DNA of 64,000 bases from Scleromitrula shiraiana (GCA_028455995.1 JABELC010000001.1:1848501-1912500), one strand, 5' to 3'; shown: positions 35,968-46,820, counted from the first letter of the stretch. A program made the numbers and translations. The notes: generated by a model not told the origin, from the letters alone.

Positions 35968-36529
35968 AGTGGTGGCAACCATTGCTCCCTATTTCCTATA
36001 GAAAATTTTGCTATAGGATTTTCATCACTCATTGTGGAGCTAGGATAGAGAAAAATTTATAGGATAAGAAGAGAACCATGGAATGTAACCCCGTAACCCC
36101 TCTCTCGTGGTCTCTGCATATTACGCTTGAATTTATAGCTTCCTAATCCAGTTGGTGCGTTTACATGGATATCTCTCCGTCGGCGCATCCATCTTCACAC
36201 TTACATAAAATACCCTATCCTCCGATTCAAATAGTCATTATTTACGAGGTACATCCGCAGTAATATTAATCTGACATGCATTCACCCCTCCTTCCCCCCA
36301 CTCACCCATGTTATTATCCCTGTTGATCGAACCAACCTCATCACCAACATCTCAATCTCTGCGTATGTATCATAATTTGGAATAGATACACAACTTTTGA
36401 TCGCCAAGTCTGCACATAAGCATTATTCGCAAATCCTTCTTCATTTAACTATCTTTAACTAATAATTATCCATCCACACCAGCAAACCATTTGCTATCCA
36501 ACTCGAACCAGACAAATATTGCAATCAAA
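35968..36529. other. Intergenic spacer between tandem genes
   Basis: Probably the promoter of the PLP-enzyme gene, with C/T-rich stretches at about 36260-36300. No further feature recognised. Confidence 0.45.
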
Positions 36530-38047
36530 ATGGCACAAGAGCAAAAGCAAGATTCGGAAGACCTAGGAATCTCTAATCGCATGAGCATCAAATTCCCCAA
36601 ACTACCTCCACCAGCCTATTTTGCCCACATCCCTCCTCCAGGTCTGATACGCCTCAATCAAGCTGAGAATAACTTGGTACGATCGGAATTGCTAGAGATT
36701 GGTAAAGATGCTATTAGTAAGGAATTCACTGAAGAGGTAGGTAGGAGTTCATTTATAACTTCTTTTTCGGCCTACATTGTATAAGCATGCGTGACCTGAT
36801 GACATGTGACTTTTGTTCTTGATCTGTTAACTTTGGATATGCAGGCACTCGATTATCCTCGGGGCTTTGGAGGGGACCCCAAACTACGAGATGGCCTTGC
36901 ATCATTGTTCAACACATACCTCAATCCTTCGCTACCCGTGGAAGCGGAGCATATTTCCGTGGCTTCAGGATCAGGAAATGCAATAGATGCATTACTGTGT
37001 ACTATCTGCGATGAAGGAGATGTAGTCTTAACACCTGGTCCAGCTTGGTGTTGGTGCTTTCCATCATTTTCTCACAAGAAGACATAATCACTAATTGACA
37101 ATACTAGCCGGTTTCTACTCGCTTAGTACCTTCCATGCCAATGTCACTATCCTCCCTTCTCCTTCTCCCGACTTTCGCAACTCACTTGGTCCGGACTGTG
37201 TCGACCGATTAATTGCTACCTATGACTCCCATTCCGAAAAATCCCGCATCAAAGCTGTGCTGGTCTGTAATCCACACAATCCATGCGACGACACCTATGC
37301 ACCCTCTACACTCCAAAAATTAATGGACTTTTGTCACGAGAGGAATCTTCATTATATTTCTGATGAAGTTGGTGCGCTCTCTTCCTTTAATACCACTCCT
37401 GAAAAACCTTTTGTGTCGGCTCTGAGTTTGGTCGGCAAGGAGGGGGGTATTAGACGAAGCCGAGTGCATATTCTATGGAGCTTCAGTAAGGACTTTGGGA
37501 GTGCAGGCATGAGATTGGTGAGTTAGGTCCTACTAAATCTTATTATTGCACTGAGATAACCGATCAATTAATGTTCCTACAGGCATGCCTGGTCTCTCAG
37601 GCCAATAAGCCCCTCCTAGAAGGAGTTACGTGGTCAAGTTGGTGGCAAGTTGGAACGCTGAGTAGTATATATGCAACAGCAGTCCTCACATCACCCCAGT
37701 TACCTAAACTCATAGAGCTTAATAAGCAACGCCTAAAAAGAGTATATCAGCTCTTTACATCTACATTGGAAAAATGGGGCGTGGAGTATATACCTGTGAA
37801 GACGGGTATATTAATATTCATCAGGGTTGCTAAGGAAGCCAAAACGTGGGAAGAAGAGGCGGCGGCTGCGGCAAGATTTAAGGAAGTAGGCGTGTTGATA
37901 TTGCCTGCTAGAAGTTTTGGTATCAATGGAGAGATGGGTTGGGCAAGAATGTTGTTTGCTGTTAAAGAGGATGTCATGAAGGATGTTTTGGAGAAGATGG
38001 GTAAAGTGTTAGCACCGAAAGATGGTCAATATGATTCAAAGTCCTGA
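36530..38047 (+). CDS. ACC-synthase-like PLP-dependent aminotransferase (class I/II)
   Basis: Four exons (36530-36736, 36845-37049, 37108-37517 and 37583-38047) encode 428 aa, the normal fold-type I size. Conserved marks in order are RLNQAENNL, ALDYPRGFGGDPKLRDGLA (the ACC-synthase-like substrate loop), the PLP phosphate segment ASGSGNA, GPAWSGFYS, VCNPHNP, the PLP-ring Asp in ISDEVGALSSF, the Schiff-base Lys in WSFSKDFGSAGMR, and the carboxylate-binding Arg in GWARMLFAV. Fungal relatives rarely make ACC; several act as aminotransferases or C-C bond-forming enzymes in metabolite clusters. One change is striking: the Tyr that normally follows DE-I/V (DEIYA) is Gly here. The reaction is unknown; a role in the adjacent PKS pathway is inference from location. 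Confidence 0.87.
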
Positions 38048-38189
38048 ACAATGTTACGATATTTATCTTGGACCATCATAAAAGCTCGTGCTGGCTACAA
38101 AAACTCGGAAGTACATGCACCTAGAATACTGAATGATTATCGTGGCATCATGGCCATTGGCCATTAGACTTGAATATGAGTGAGACTTC

Positions 38190-38420
38190 TAGACTGCACC
38201 TCCCCTTCCCTCAACAAACCAAACTAGCCCCTCAAACCAGTGGCACCTCCCCATAATCGGCCTCATCTCCTTCCGCTTCGGCAAGATGGGCATCTTCATA
38301 CCGATCGAAACCTGCGGAATCGACTGTTTCCGGCTCTTCGCCGCGAGTGGCATCGCGACCTCCGATCGTCTCCGCCGACCTGCCACACAAGCTATTGCAC
38401 GTTCTATGACGTCGTCCGTC
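38190..38420. other. GC-rich coding-like island of unknown origin
   Basis: Base composition is much more GC-rich than the surrounding sequence and all three frames on either strand stay largely open, as in decayed or foreign coding DNA. Translations (for example one with PLAAKSRKQSIPQVSIGMK on the minus strand) match no family I know. It could be a relic fragment. Confidence 0.3.
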
Positions 38421-39145
38421 TTTTAAGTTTCTATAATTTGAATCTATGAAATTATACCAAATCGGATTGTCTTGTGGAATGGCATTGACGAATTGTAGGA
38501 TGACGTGCGCCCAGACATCATACTGACTTACCCTGGTAGTATATCCCATCTGGGATAGAAATCTACATTCAGATCTCTTAGAGTATACACACAACGAATT
38601 GGACTTATCGCATATGGAGGGGTTCTCGTCTCATCTAATTGTATGTATTCTTTCTGCTCTGTATACATAACCTAGAGATAATGTCTCATCCAGTGCAGGA
38701 GTCCGCATCAGTTGTTAAGTAGGCATCACATGAATTATTCGTTAGATTGTATCATTCCATGTCATTGTGGAATGTTCCGTGTGTTTTAGTGACTGAAATA
38801 TTACAAGTAGTCTTCACTTGAAAAACTTGCCACTCCCCGTGACCTCCAAAGATTTTCTGCGCAATCGCTGAATCATCTCGGATGTCATGCTTAGATTTCT
38901 AAATCAACAGTGAATTATGACATAGATAGAAGCCAAGGCGCTAGGACTCGATTAAACGTGCAAGCGATGTACTCTATTGCGCGCTCTGCCATAGATCACA
39001 TCCTCGATAAATTTATATCAAATTAAAAATCGGTCATTTGTATTTAGATATTGTCACACAAAAAGGAGCATCGTAAAGAACTGTTGATTGATCTATTCTA
39101 TGAGTGAGCGTAGCTCTCTCTATATATACTATAATATGATACTAG

Positions 39146-39160
39146 TGGTGCGGAGCACCA
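39146..39160. repeat. Short hairpin TGGTGC-GGA-GCACCA next to ACTAG
   Basis: Six-base perfect arms with a three-base loop. On the minus strand the hairpin is followed by A-CTAG-T, the pattern of a Helitron 3' end (hairpin just before CTRR, insertion before T). No matching 5' end or Rep/helicase gene was identified. Confidence 0.35.
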
Positions 39161-39181
39161 TTAGCTATAGTGCCATTCAGA

Positions 39182-39201
39182 TGATCACCTGAGGGTGATC
39201 A
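39182..39201. repeat. Hairpin TGATCACC-TGAG-GGTGATCA
   Basis: Perfect eight-base inverted repeat with a four-base loop, 21 bases from the previous hairpin. It could be a transposon end structure or a transcribed stem; nothing else supports either. Confidence 0.5.
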
Positions 39202-39950
39202 CCTCTTTTGTGACAGATGTTTAATGAGATAAAAGTTGACATTTATTTTATGTGTGTAAGGTTTTTAGGATTAACTCGATCGGTTTGACATATATTCTAG
39301 TCTTGTTAGAAAAGCCGTAAATTCAGAAGTTGATTTGTTAATACTGTAGCCTGAAGTGACTGTTGTCTAACTTTAAGTTCATGTTTAGTCGGATAATAGT
39401 ATAATGCAATCAATCTGTTATTTGAGTGATTAACTGTTCATAATACTACTTGAGGTTCAGATGTGCCGGGTATCGTTGAGTTCGCGGTATTTGAGGCCAA
39501 AATCAGTGAACTCTGTCTTGATCTAATTTTTGATACTATATATTGAAGATCATCGAAAAATAAACCCTCAACTTCAATTCAACATAGTATCGAAAACATT
39601 CATCTGATCCTTCCAGTTTATCCAGTTTTCGTTTGGCTTGACCTGGTTCTCTTTGAAAGGATCATCATAATATAACATGTAAAGGGGTAAGGGAGATTTT
39701 GTACATCAGAGTGAATTTAAGAGAATCGCATTGCATTGCCATTATACTTATGTGAACTTAAGATTATTCATTCTGTTTACTCTTGAAATGATGATTAATT
39801 GTCGATGAGTGATAATATATTTGTAGTTATTGCAGTACATTCCAATTAAATGATTTTTCAATTTTTGAATGTACAAAATTTTCTTGAGCAATACCAGCAC
39901 TAGAAACTAATGACACCAATACATAGGAACGGATAGAACCAATACAGTAG

Positions 39951-40190
39951 TGCATTCGTATATGAACTAATAAGTAGAACAAACACTATAGTGAATTTAC
40001 TTATGATACTAATAAATAGAGCTAATACTACTAATAAATAGAGCTAATACTACTAATAAGTAGAGTTAATACTAATAAGTAGATCTAACACTATAGTGCA
40101 TTCGCTCATGAAACTAATAAGCAAAACTAACATTATAGTCCATTCACATATGAACTTATTATTATAGTAGAACGAACCGAACACTATAGT
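39951..40190. repeat. Minisatellite with nested units
   Basis: A longer unit containing CACTATAGTGCATTCG-(C/T)-ATGAACTAATAAGTAGA is repeated imperfectly. Inside it, a subunit of about 22 bases (CTAATAAATAGAGCTAATACTA) occurs three to four times in a row near 40010-40090. The CACTATAG(T) core also appears near 39168, so the repeat family extends beyond the array. Confidence 0.75.
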
Positions 40191-40462
40191 CAGCTGCCAC
40201 TAACCAGGTGGGATTTATCTATATTAATACCTTACCCCCCTCTCGGTTGAATTTTTTTCTTCAATTCCAAAAAAAAACTATTCATATATACAAATCCAAA
40301 ATTTCAAATCAAGCTCACTTAAACTTTGTACTTTGTACTTCTCAATCCATCATCTACACACTCATATTAAATTAACATCTTAATCAATCTACACCTTAAA
40401 CTTCTCGATCTACCATATATACACATTTTTCATAGTTCTTAATCTACCAACATCTTGTGAAC

Positions 40463-41617
40463 ATGTCATCCATACAGATGTCACGAATATCTCAACAAAA
40501 ACTCAACCGCTTTATCGGCAATCTTAGACTCAATCAACTCACCACAAATTAAATTGCGCTTGTTCCCGCTCTCTCGCACTGCAGTGGTTACTCAGCCGAC
40601 CGTATCGCATATGAAGTCAATAACCTTTGCAATACCAAAATCTCCGGAGATCAAGCCTACCCTTTGCACAACAAGTGGATTGATCGACACGGAATCAGTT
40701 TACGTCAAAACACAAAAGATTTAGTTGCCGAAATCCTTGGCGAGTGGGGATTCATTTGACAAGAAATGTTGAGTCGCCCACCTTGGAAAACGTTGGTTCC
40801 AGTAAGTCCAGTAAGTCCGATAATGCCGATGAATGCCGTAGCTCGAAGCCAACTTCAAACTAGATTGTTGTCCCATACCTCAAACTCTGGGTATACAAAA
40901 CCCATCGCGCGCCTTTCCGAGGCTGCACATTTATTGTTCGTAAAAAATCTAGATGTCATCTTATTATGTCACCCGCTGAAGAACTTGGCAAATTAACTCC
41001 CTACGAGCTTCCCATCCTAGAGGGCTTCAATTGCTATATTCAGCATATGATTAGCGACTTGCTCTCCCAATGGGCTCTAGAGGTAAATCATCAATTGCAG
41101 CATCTACCCGTCAAATATCAAATGATGAGTCACGAGCAAAACATGAAGCTCGTAGCTGCTTATCTCGAAAGTTTCAAGGTCCAGTACGAAGAATCTTGGG
41201 GCCTCACTGAAAAAAGATTCTATGCCCGCTCCTGGCCAAGGATATACCGTCATTCATAGCGCCGGACACGCAATCAAGCTGCTATTCGGAACAATGATGT
41301 TTGGTCGACTTAAAGTCGTCAAGCAAGTTCTGAAGTGTGAGGAAGAATACGACAACGAAATGGGATATAACTCGCCCACATTCACCAAGGTAGAACTCGA
41401 TGAGAATGACAGAATGTGCAACATCTGTCTCACCGAGATGAATGCACAACCGGCTTCGGAGATCCCATTAAAAATGGATGTTTGCTGCAAACAAACATTT
41501 GGTTCACATTGTTTGCAAACCTGAGTCAATGAGTTCCACGAATCAGCCGCAACATGCCCAATGTGTTGGCACGAATTCTCGCCGGCTTTCCTCGACTATC
41601 TTTTTTCTAAACTTTGA
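40463..41617 (+). pseudogene. Eroded RING-finger protein gene
   Basis: From the ATG at 40463 a protein-like frame runs with stops at 40550-40552 (TAA) and 40757-40759 (TGA). It shifts frame near 40960, continues as SPAEELGKLTPYELPILEGF, and returns to the first frame near 41215. It ends in a RING-like segment: CNICLTEM, then CCKQTFGSHCLQ, a TGA at 41522-41524 where Trp is expected, VNEFHESAATCPMCWHEF, and a final stop at 41617. The C-x2-C ... CPMC pattern is that of E3 ubiquitin-ligase RING fingers. With three stops and two shifts it cannot make a full protein unless unannotated introns explain some of them. The three stops could come from CAA, CGA and TGG by C-to-T or G-to-A change. Confidence 0.65.
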
Positions 41618-43875
41618 GAATAAGAGAGATAATCTCGAGTCAATGGCAGCAGCATTGTGCAGCGTAAGAATAATTAATTTGTATTTGTGTATCTTGTCGC
41701 GTATACTATAACACTATAATATATACCACTGCAATTACTTCATAATCCAATTCATCTTTTGTGCTTTTCAAGTGACTTATATGAGATCCAATAAAACAGT
41801 GTTTCACGTGCAACACTTCAAGCTGCCATACCAGACGACTTCTTTCCCATTTATATTTTCCCCACATGGCAGTCGGCAATGAAGCTATTCTCAATATGTC
41901 TAATATTTCCGATCTGGGGCTGCAGCAAACCTCACCACCCTTTTTCATAAAATACGAGTAAGTCTAAAGAATGTATTGATATCATATTGTCTAAGTTTGT
42001 ATGAAACATCAAATTATTCAACCTCACAGATGAACAATTAATATGTATGCAGACAGCGTTCTACCCGATGTTGTCCGCATTCAACACGAATTGGAATCCC
42101 ATATCTTCACGTTTTAATAAATTCTCCAATACTTATTGTTGAATCCTATATTGTTGATATTATTGAATATTGCTCACTTGGCATGTTATATGTTATATGT
42201 TACTGAATGAATAAAAAATATTAAAATATGACAGATTCAATGCCAGAGTAGGTAGGTAATCACGAATGTTAATTCTTAGAATATGATATATTTACAAGAG
42301 GCTGCGAAAGAAAAGACAATTACATTTGCTATCTCTTCCTACTGTGGTATATTACAAATAATGTATGCAAAGACATATACGCAGTAACATATATGCTATG
42401 GAAGAATTTGATGCGAAATAGAGATATAGTGTGTGATATAGTGATTTGTATATAATCAGTATGTGATATCACCTCAATAGACGCAACAATATCACTACCG
42501 TACACGACTTAAAACACCATGTACAGGCTCAGATTTGTATGATATTTGATGAATGAATCAGCACACCCCCCGGTGGTGCGTTGACTATCATTCGTAGAGT
42601 TGAAACCATTGAGTTTAAAGAAATTTTTCATAGGGCATAGAAGTGTGGCTTTGATTGATTCTTTGAATACAGTACAGATGAGAGTGGTCTTAAACGTGTG
42701 ATTGAAGATCCATTTTGAAAAATCTAGAATTATTGGGTCGTCAAATATGTTTATTTAGAACCATGAACAACGTTCATCATTATCAATAGCGATTTCAAAC
42801 ATTGAACTTGAAATAGAAACTTGTTAGTCTCTTTTGGTATTTAGTTGTCTCTGTGCACGCATGTTGACAACACGAGACTTCAGCGACCATGACAATCTGA
42901 AATAGGCCTTGTCGATGATCATCAATAACATCTATGCTTGGAAGCGGATGCGAAACGATTGCGGAAATCGAACCATATAGCACCTCCGACCTCGTAAGAC
43001 CACATATACTAATACTATGTTAAAAAAGTTGGGTATTTCGACTGCAACATTTTACTTCATGTATATTGTCGAAATGCAGGAATAGTTGCACGTGAAGGTT
43101 ATTCGGAAGATGTAGAACAATTGATTGAATCATGAATTCGATTGGGCTGTATGTATCATAATTAGGATTGAGATAATTGAACTTTGGTGTGCATCATTAA
43201 TCTTGCAGGCCTTGAAAGGTGGAACTGAAGGGCAACTATTACTTCTCATCTTATATGTTATCTTGATGCAGAGTCGATTCAGACAACGTTGGCCTATTCG
43301 TTATTCAACAAGAACAAATGGAGATATGGAAACAAACAACTTTCAGAATATCAATCTCATATTATTGTAACATGGTATGTTCTGGGCGTTGTCTCTCCAG
43401 GCTATAGTTCGAGGATCTGATCAAATTCCCGATTAGAGGCCACTTGACCATAGATCAAAGAACCGTGTTTCAGCATAATTAATCACACAAGCATCACAAT
43501 CCAGACACCCATAAAAGCTCAAGGAAAATGACCTGATATTCCGAAAAAGCAACCTTCTAGCCGAAAATCAAGGGGTTATTTTATCCCAATGACTTGGTAA
43601 GCAAGACCATCTCCGTTCCAGATCAATGCAGCCAGAAAGGATCTATGACCTCGAGAACAATCACATCGTAGAGTAATCCCCAGCACACAAGAAGTGTCCA
43701 TAAGTAGTCCTCCCTTCATTTGAAAATTGCCCTCCAAAGTATGCCTCTTCCATATCCTTTTTCGCGCACAACAAAGCCCAGAACTCCATGCCAAGGTTTA
43801 ATTTCATTCCCCCCGCAAGCACATCGTTATCGTATCGTTCCGTTCTCGATGGCCAATTGACAAGTTGTGGTAGAT
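41618..43875. other. Gene-poor AT-rich region
   Basis: About 2.3 kb of AT-rich sequence. Around 43080-43135 a short frame (IVAREGYSEDVEQLIES) resembles one ankyrin repeat and may be a relic. Other open frames are short and featureless. The stretch ends in the 3' flank of the RPS29 gene. Confidence 0.45.
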
Positions 43876-44209
43876 TTAACGGTGCTATAGATTTGGTTAG
43901 TTGTCGATTCTATAATTCCGGGCGCTAAAGTGAAAATCGTTCAAAGATGGTAGCTGAGCATACCTTGACGAATCCAATATCGGTGGACTTCTCTCTGAAG
44001 CATTGTCTGCAGATGTTAAGACCGTATTTACGGATGAGACCGGCCTTGTGTGTGCAAACGCGGCTATAAAGTCATAAATGTTAGATTTGAACCTCCAATT
44101 TGATCAATCAAGCATTGATTGTGGATTGCGATGGATTATCCACATACCATCCGCGAGCGCCCTTTCCGTAGGTACGGGGTCTTGAGAAATAGACGGATTC
44201 GTGAGACAT
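43876..44209 (-). CDS. RPS29: 40S ribosomal protein S29 (uS14)
   Basis: Three exons (44148-44209, 43964-44063 and 43876-43884) encode 56 aa, the exact family length. The sequence MSHESVYFSRPRTYGKG, the zinc-binding CRVC (Cys21, Cys24) and CRQC (Cys39, Cys42), and the end DIGFVKHR are all there. The last exon has only nine bases (His-Arg-stop). The protein sits in the head of the small ribosomal subunit near the mRNA path. It is too short and split to appear as a long open frame. It shares a divergent promoter with the next gene. Confidence 0.95.
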
Positions 44210-44605
44210 GTTGTCTGGTTATGTCGAGGACTTTTTGTCGGCGGTATTGACTTCTTGGGCGATTACGAATTCGTAGGGTTGTCGTGGTTGTCGGTCGAGA
44301 AATTCAATAATTGAAGGGCATGGGATTATGAATTTAGCGAGACACACAAATCTTTTTAGAAATTGGGTATGTTGCCTCAATATCAAGGCGCAAATCTTTC
44401 TCCCCAGTCGGGAAGAACCAAATTCCATGGATCCGATCCTGGAGCTTAATGAACCCCACATCAAGCCTGGAATCGCATCCATCCATCTTTAGCCTTGTAC
44501 TGTAGCCTTATTTACATTTATTTCACTGCTCAAAAATAAACAACCCGATTTAACAAGTATATTCATTATCAGCCTTACTGAAGTTCACCCTGCACGTATT
44601 CATCA
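44210..44605. other. Divergent promoter region of RPS29 and the next gene
   Basis: About 400 bases between divergent start codons. No Rap1-like or other strong ribosomal-protein promoter element stood out to me. The minus-strand frame 44219-44482 inside it is unsupported. Confidence 0.45.
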
Positions 44606-44975
44606 TGGTAATTCAATCACTCGCTCAAGCAGGCTTATTAGGACTTGGCAACTAATTCTTATCTAGTCTAAAGACTCCAATTACACCTATGTCCATTTCA
44701 CACTTTCCCGCACAGCCGATCTCTTCGAGGACTTCTGCAAAGATAAACTTCCCGATGACGATATTTACGTACCGCCTCACAATCAACCCATAAACCCAGA
44801 GGACGAAGACGATGTAGTTCCTGATCAACATGCTGCTTTTGGTATTCAGAGAGCTACTCAAAAGACGAAGGAAGCCGCTTGGAAAGATCTGGGACTGGCG
44901 GAATTGATGAAAAAAGGGCCGGGTGTGAACAATGGAAGTGGAAATTCAAAGGGTGCGAGAAGCCTACCTCGGTAG
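44606..44975 (+). CDS. Small conserved-looking protein of unknown function
   Basis: Model: an exon consisting only of ATG (44606-44608), an intron 44609-44666 (GTAATT ... TCTAG), then exon 44667-44975, giving 103 aa. The protein begins MSKDSNYTYVHFTLSR and continues with DLFEDFCKDKLPDDDIYVPP, an acidic stretch (PEDEDDVV) and a helical AAWKDLGLAELMKKG. It looks soluble and compact with a disordered Gly/Asn/Ser end, and I do not recognise the family. Coding quality is good: biased codons and no signal peptide. An in-frame ATG at 44691 (44689-44691 is GTC, not a start) is absent, which supports the ATG-only first exon. Further 3' splicing is possible. Confidence 0.55.
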
Positions 44976-45700
44976 AGAATCCGGGCTGGGAAGGGAGGAA
45001 CAGAAATGTTCGTTTTGTAGGATTTGCCAAGGCCGATTGTGATGTTTAAGTATGATTTTGTGCAAAGGGTTCAAGGATGGTTAGGGCGTTGAAGTTGCAT
45101 GATCATCCTGTTGGAGTTATTGGTGTCAGGTACCTTCTTGTGTTCTATGGTTGATGGTGGATGGTTGTAAGTAAAGAAGATACCCATGAGGCAGGAATTG
45201 TTTACGGATTACACCTATAGAAAGTAGCATGCTCCAGCGCTGGCTGCGTGTGATGGATACAAGACATCATATACACATGAATGCACTTGCACTTTACATG
45301 AAGTCCCCCAAATCAGTCAGAACCTATGAATATTAAGTTCCATGAACGATCTGAATGAACATTTGGAGATCTCTTCAGCTAGACTATGTTAGAGTATGAG
45401 TGATGATTTAGCCACTCTACATGGGAGTTTTCTTGCAAGAGTGTCAAAAGCTGGTGGAGATTCTCGATGAAGATGTAGTAACAAGTCGATATGTGATGGT
45501 TAAATGTCTTCAATTTCTTCCAAAGTGTACAATACCTACTTCAATAAGAAAACCAAATTTCCCAAAGCCGGATTCCGAGCCCCAACTCCATGCAGAGAAT
45601 GCCCCCAGTACGCCCAAAATCATGAATGTAGATACTTCCACTTCCAAGGTAGAGTAGTATATGATAGAACGGCTCCGTAATGTACCATTATTACGCTCTT
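44976..45700. other. Convergent intergenic region with one doubtful short frame
   Basis: Between the small unknown gene and TRS31. An ATG-started frame of 78 codons at 45421-45657 (plus strand) has ordinary composition but no recognisable motif, and its reality is doubtful. Otherwise nothing is seen. Confidence 0.4.
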
Positions 45701-46464
45701 CTAGCTCTTCCCCAAGAAAGCTTCTCTCTCCACCACCTCATCCTGAAACTTGACCAAAAAGACAGTCTTCCCAGGCCATAACTCACCCTCCTCCCCTCTT
45801 CCAACACTATGCGCTGTAACCCTCGCCGGAAACCCTGCTCCGTCACAGACGCCCTCAATAATGCCCGCCACAAATGCCGCACAATTCAGCTGGTTCATCT
45901 CCTTCGGTACACTAATATACTGATTAACTAAGGGCTCATTGTCCGATATCATGTATTCCTCCGGTGTATCTGGATTCGAGGATTTCTCGAGAGCATCGGC
46001 GGGTCGAGAGAAGAGGTGCCGCCAGAGGGGCGTGGTAATGAATTGGAGTAGAGCGATTATGTTGAGGGGTCGGTTTTGCGTGCGCGGGGGTTCGCGGTAA
46101 AGGAGGAGATCAAGAAGTTTTAGACCGATTGGGTGACCTTGCACATTAAGACTAATTTGTATTTAGAATCAGCTCATCTCTTTACTACGTAGATATAATG
46201 TTTCGATAGTACGAATATATAGTGTAGGTAATCTTACCGCTTTTCAAGATCCTGAATACCAGTAACACGCCTTTGCGCATAACTAACCATCTCCCCAAAC
46301 AAATATGCAAAGCTGGCTTGGCTTAGTTCTTGTGTCCGACTTCTGTTCAGAGGTCGATGGTATATCGTTTTACCAGTCGAAGGATATCGTAGGCCAGACT
46401 GCGAGCCTCGTTGAACATGGGAGGATTGGCCAGTGAGTGGTGGTTTTACAGGTTGGGAAGACAT
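45701..46464 (-). CDS. TRS31: TRAPP complex subunit Trs31/TRAPPC5
   Basis: Two exons (46238-46464 and 45701-46151) encode 225 aa. Family marks are KTIYHRPLNRSRTQELSQASFAYLFGEMV at the start of the Bet3-like fold, then GIQDLEKRLNVQGHPIG, LLDLLLYRE, and the C-terminal MNQLNCAAFVAGIIEGVCDGAGFPARVTAH. The protein is a core TRAPP subunit that helps activate the Rab GTPase Ypt1 at ER-to-Golgi and other membranes. The N-terminus has a short disordered extension (SSQPVKPPLTGQSS). The join restores KRLNVQGHP, so the model is firm. Confidence 0.93.
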
Positions 46465-46820
46465 CTTGATTTATGAATGCGAATTTGGAATTAAGAGGGG
46501 TAACATTGGATGAAGTCAACGGCCTCTGGATGTCGTGGTTGTTGATGGTTTTAAAGGCAATTGTGTAGATTGATTGTTCGTTGACAAGGCTGTAGAAAGT
46601 TGAGAGCCTAGCGAGTCTCAGTTGTAGGGGATTTTTTTTACGTTTTGCGAAAGATGTATCGATCAAATTCTACTCCTATTTTGGTCTAACGCTACGGTTT
46701 AAATTATGTAGTCTCTCTATTTCTAATGTAATAAATCTTATGTACAGTCTTGAATCTATCTCCCCACCGCATGGGATTGACCAATATCTATGGCTCTTTG
46801 ACATATTCGTCAGATGACAC
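46465..46820. other. Intergenic spacer between tandem minus-strand genes
   Basis: Promoter of TRS31 and 3' flank of the CRAL-TRIO gene. Nothing recognisable beyond AT-rich sequence. Confidence 0.5.

Larger units (their letters stand above)
38048..40462. other. Gene-poor AT-rich region with repeats
   Basis: About 2.4 kb with no believable gene. It contains a small GC-rich coding-like island (about 38190-38420), two hairpins near 39146-39201 and a minisatellite at about 39951-40190, each listed separately. The rest is low-complexity AT-rich sequence. It separates the putative metabolite cluster from the housekeeping block downstream. Confidence 0.55.

Noticed and set aside
43576..43794. 72-codon minus-strand frame beside RPS29
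   Set aside because: It lies in the 3' flank of the ribosomal gene, without splice or motif support.
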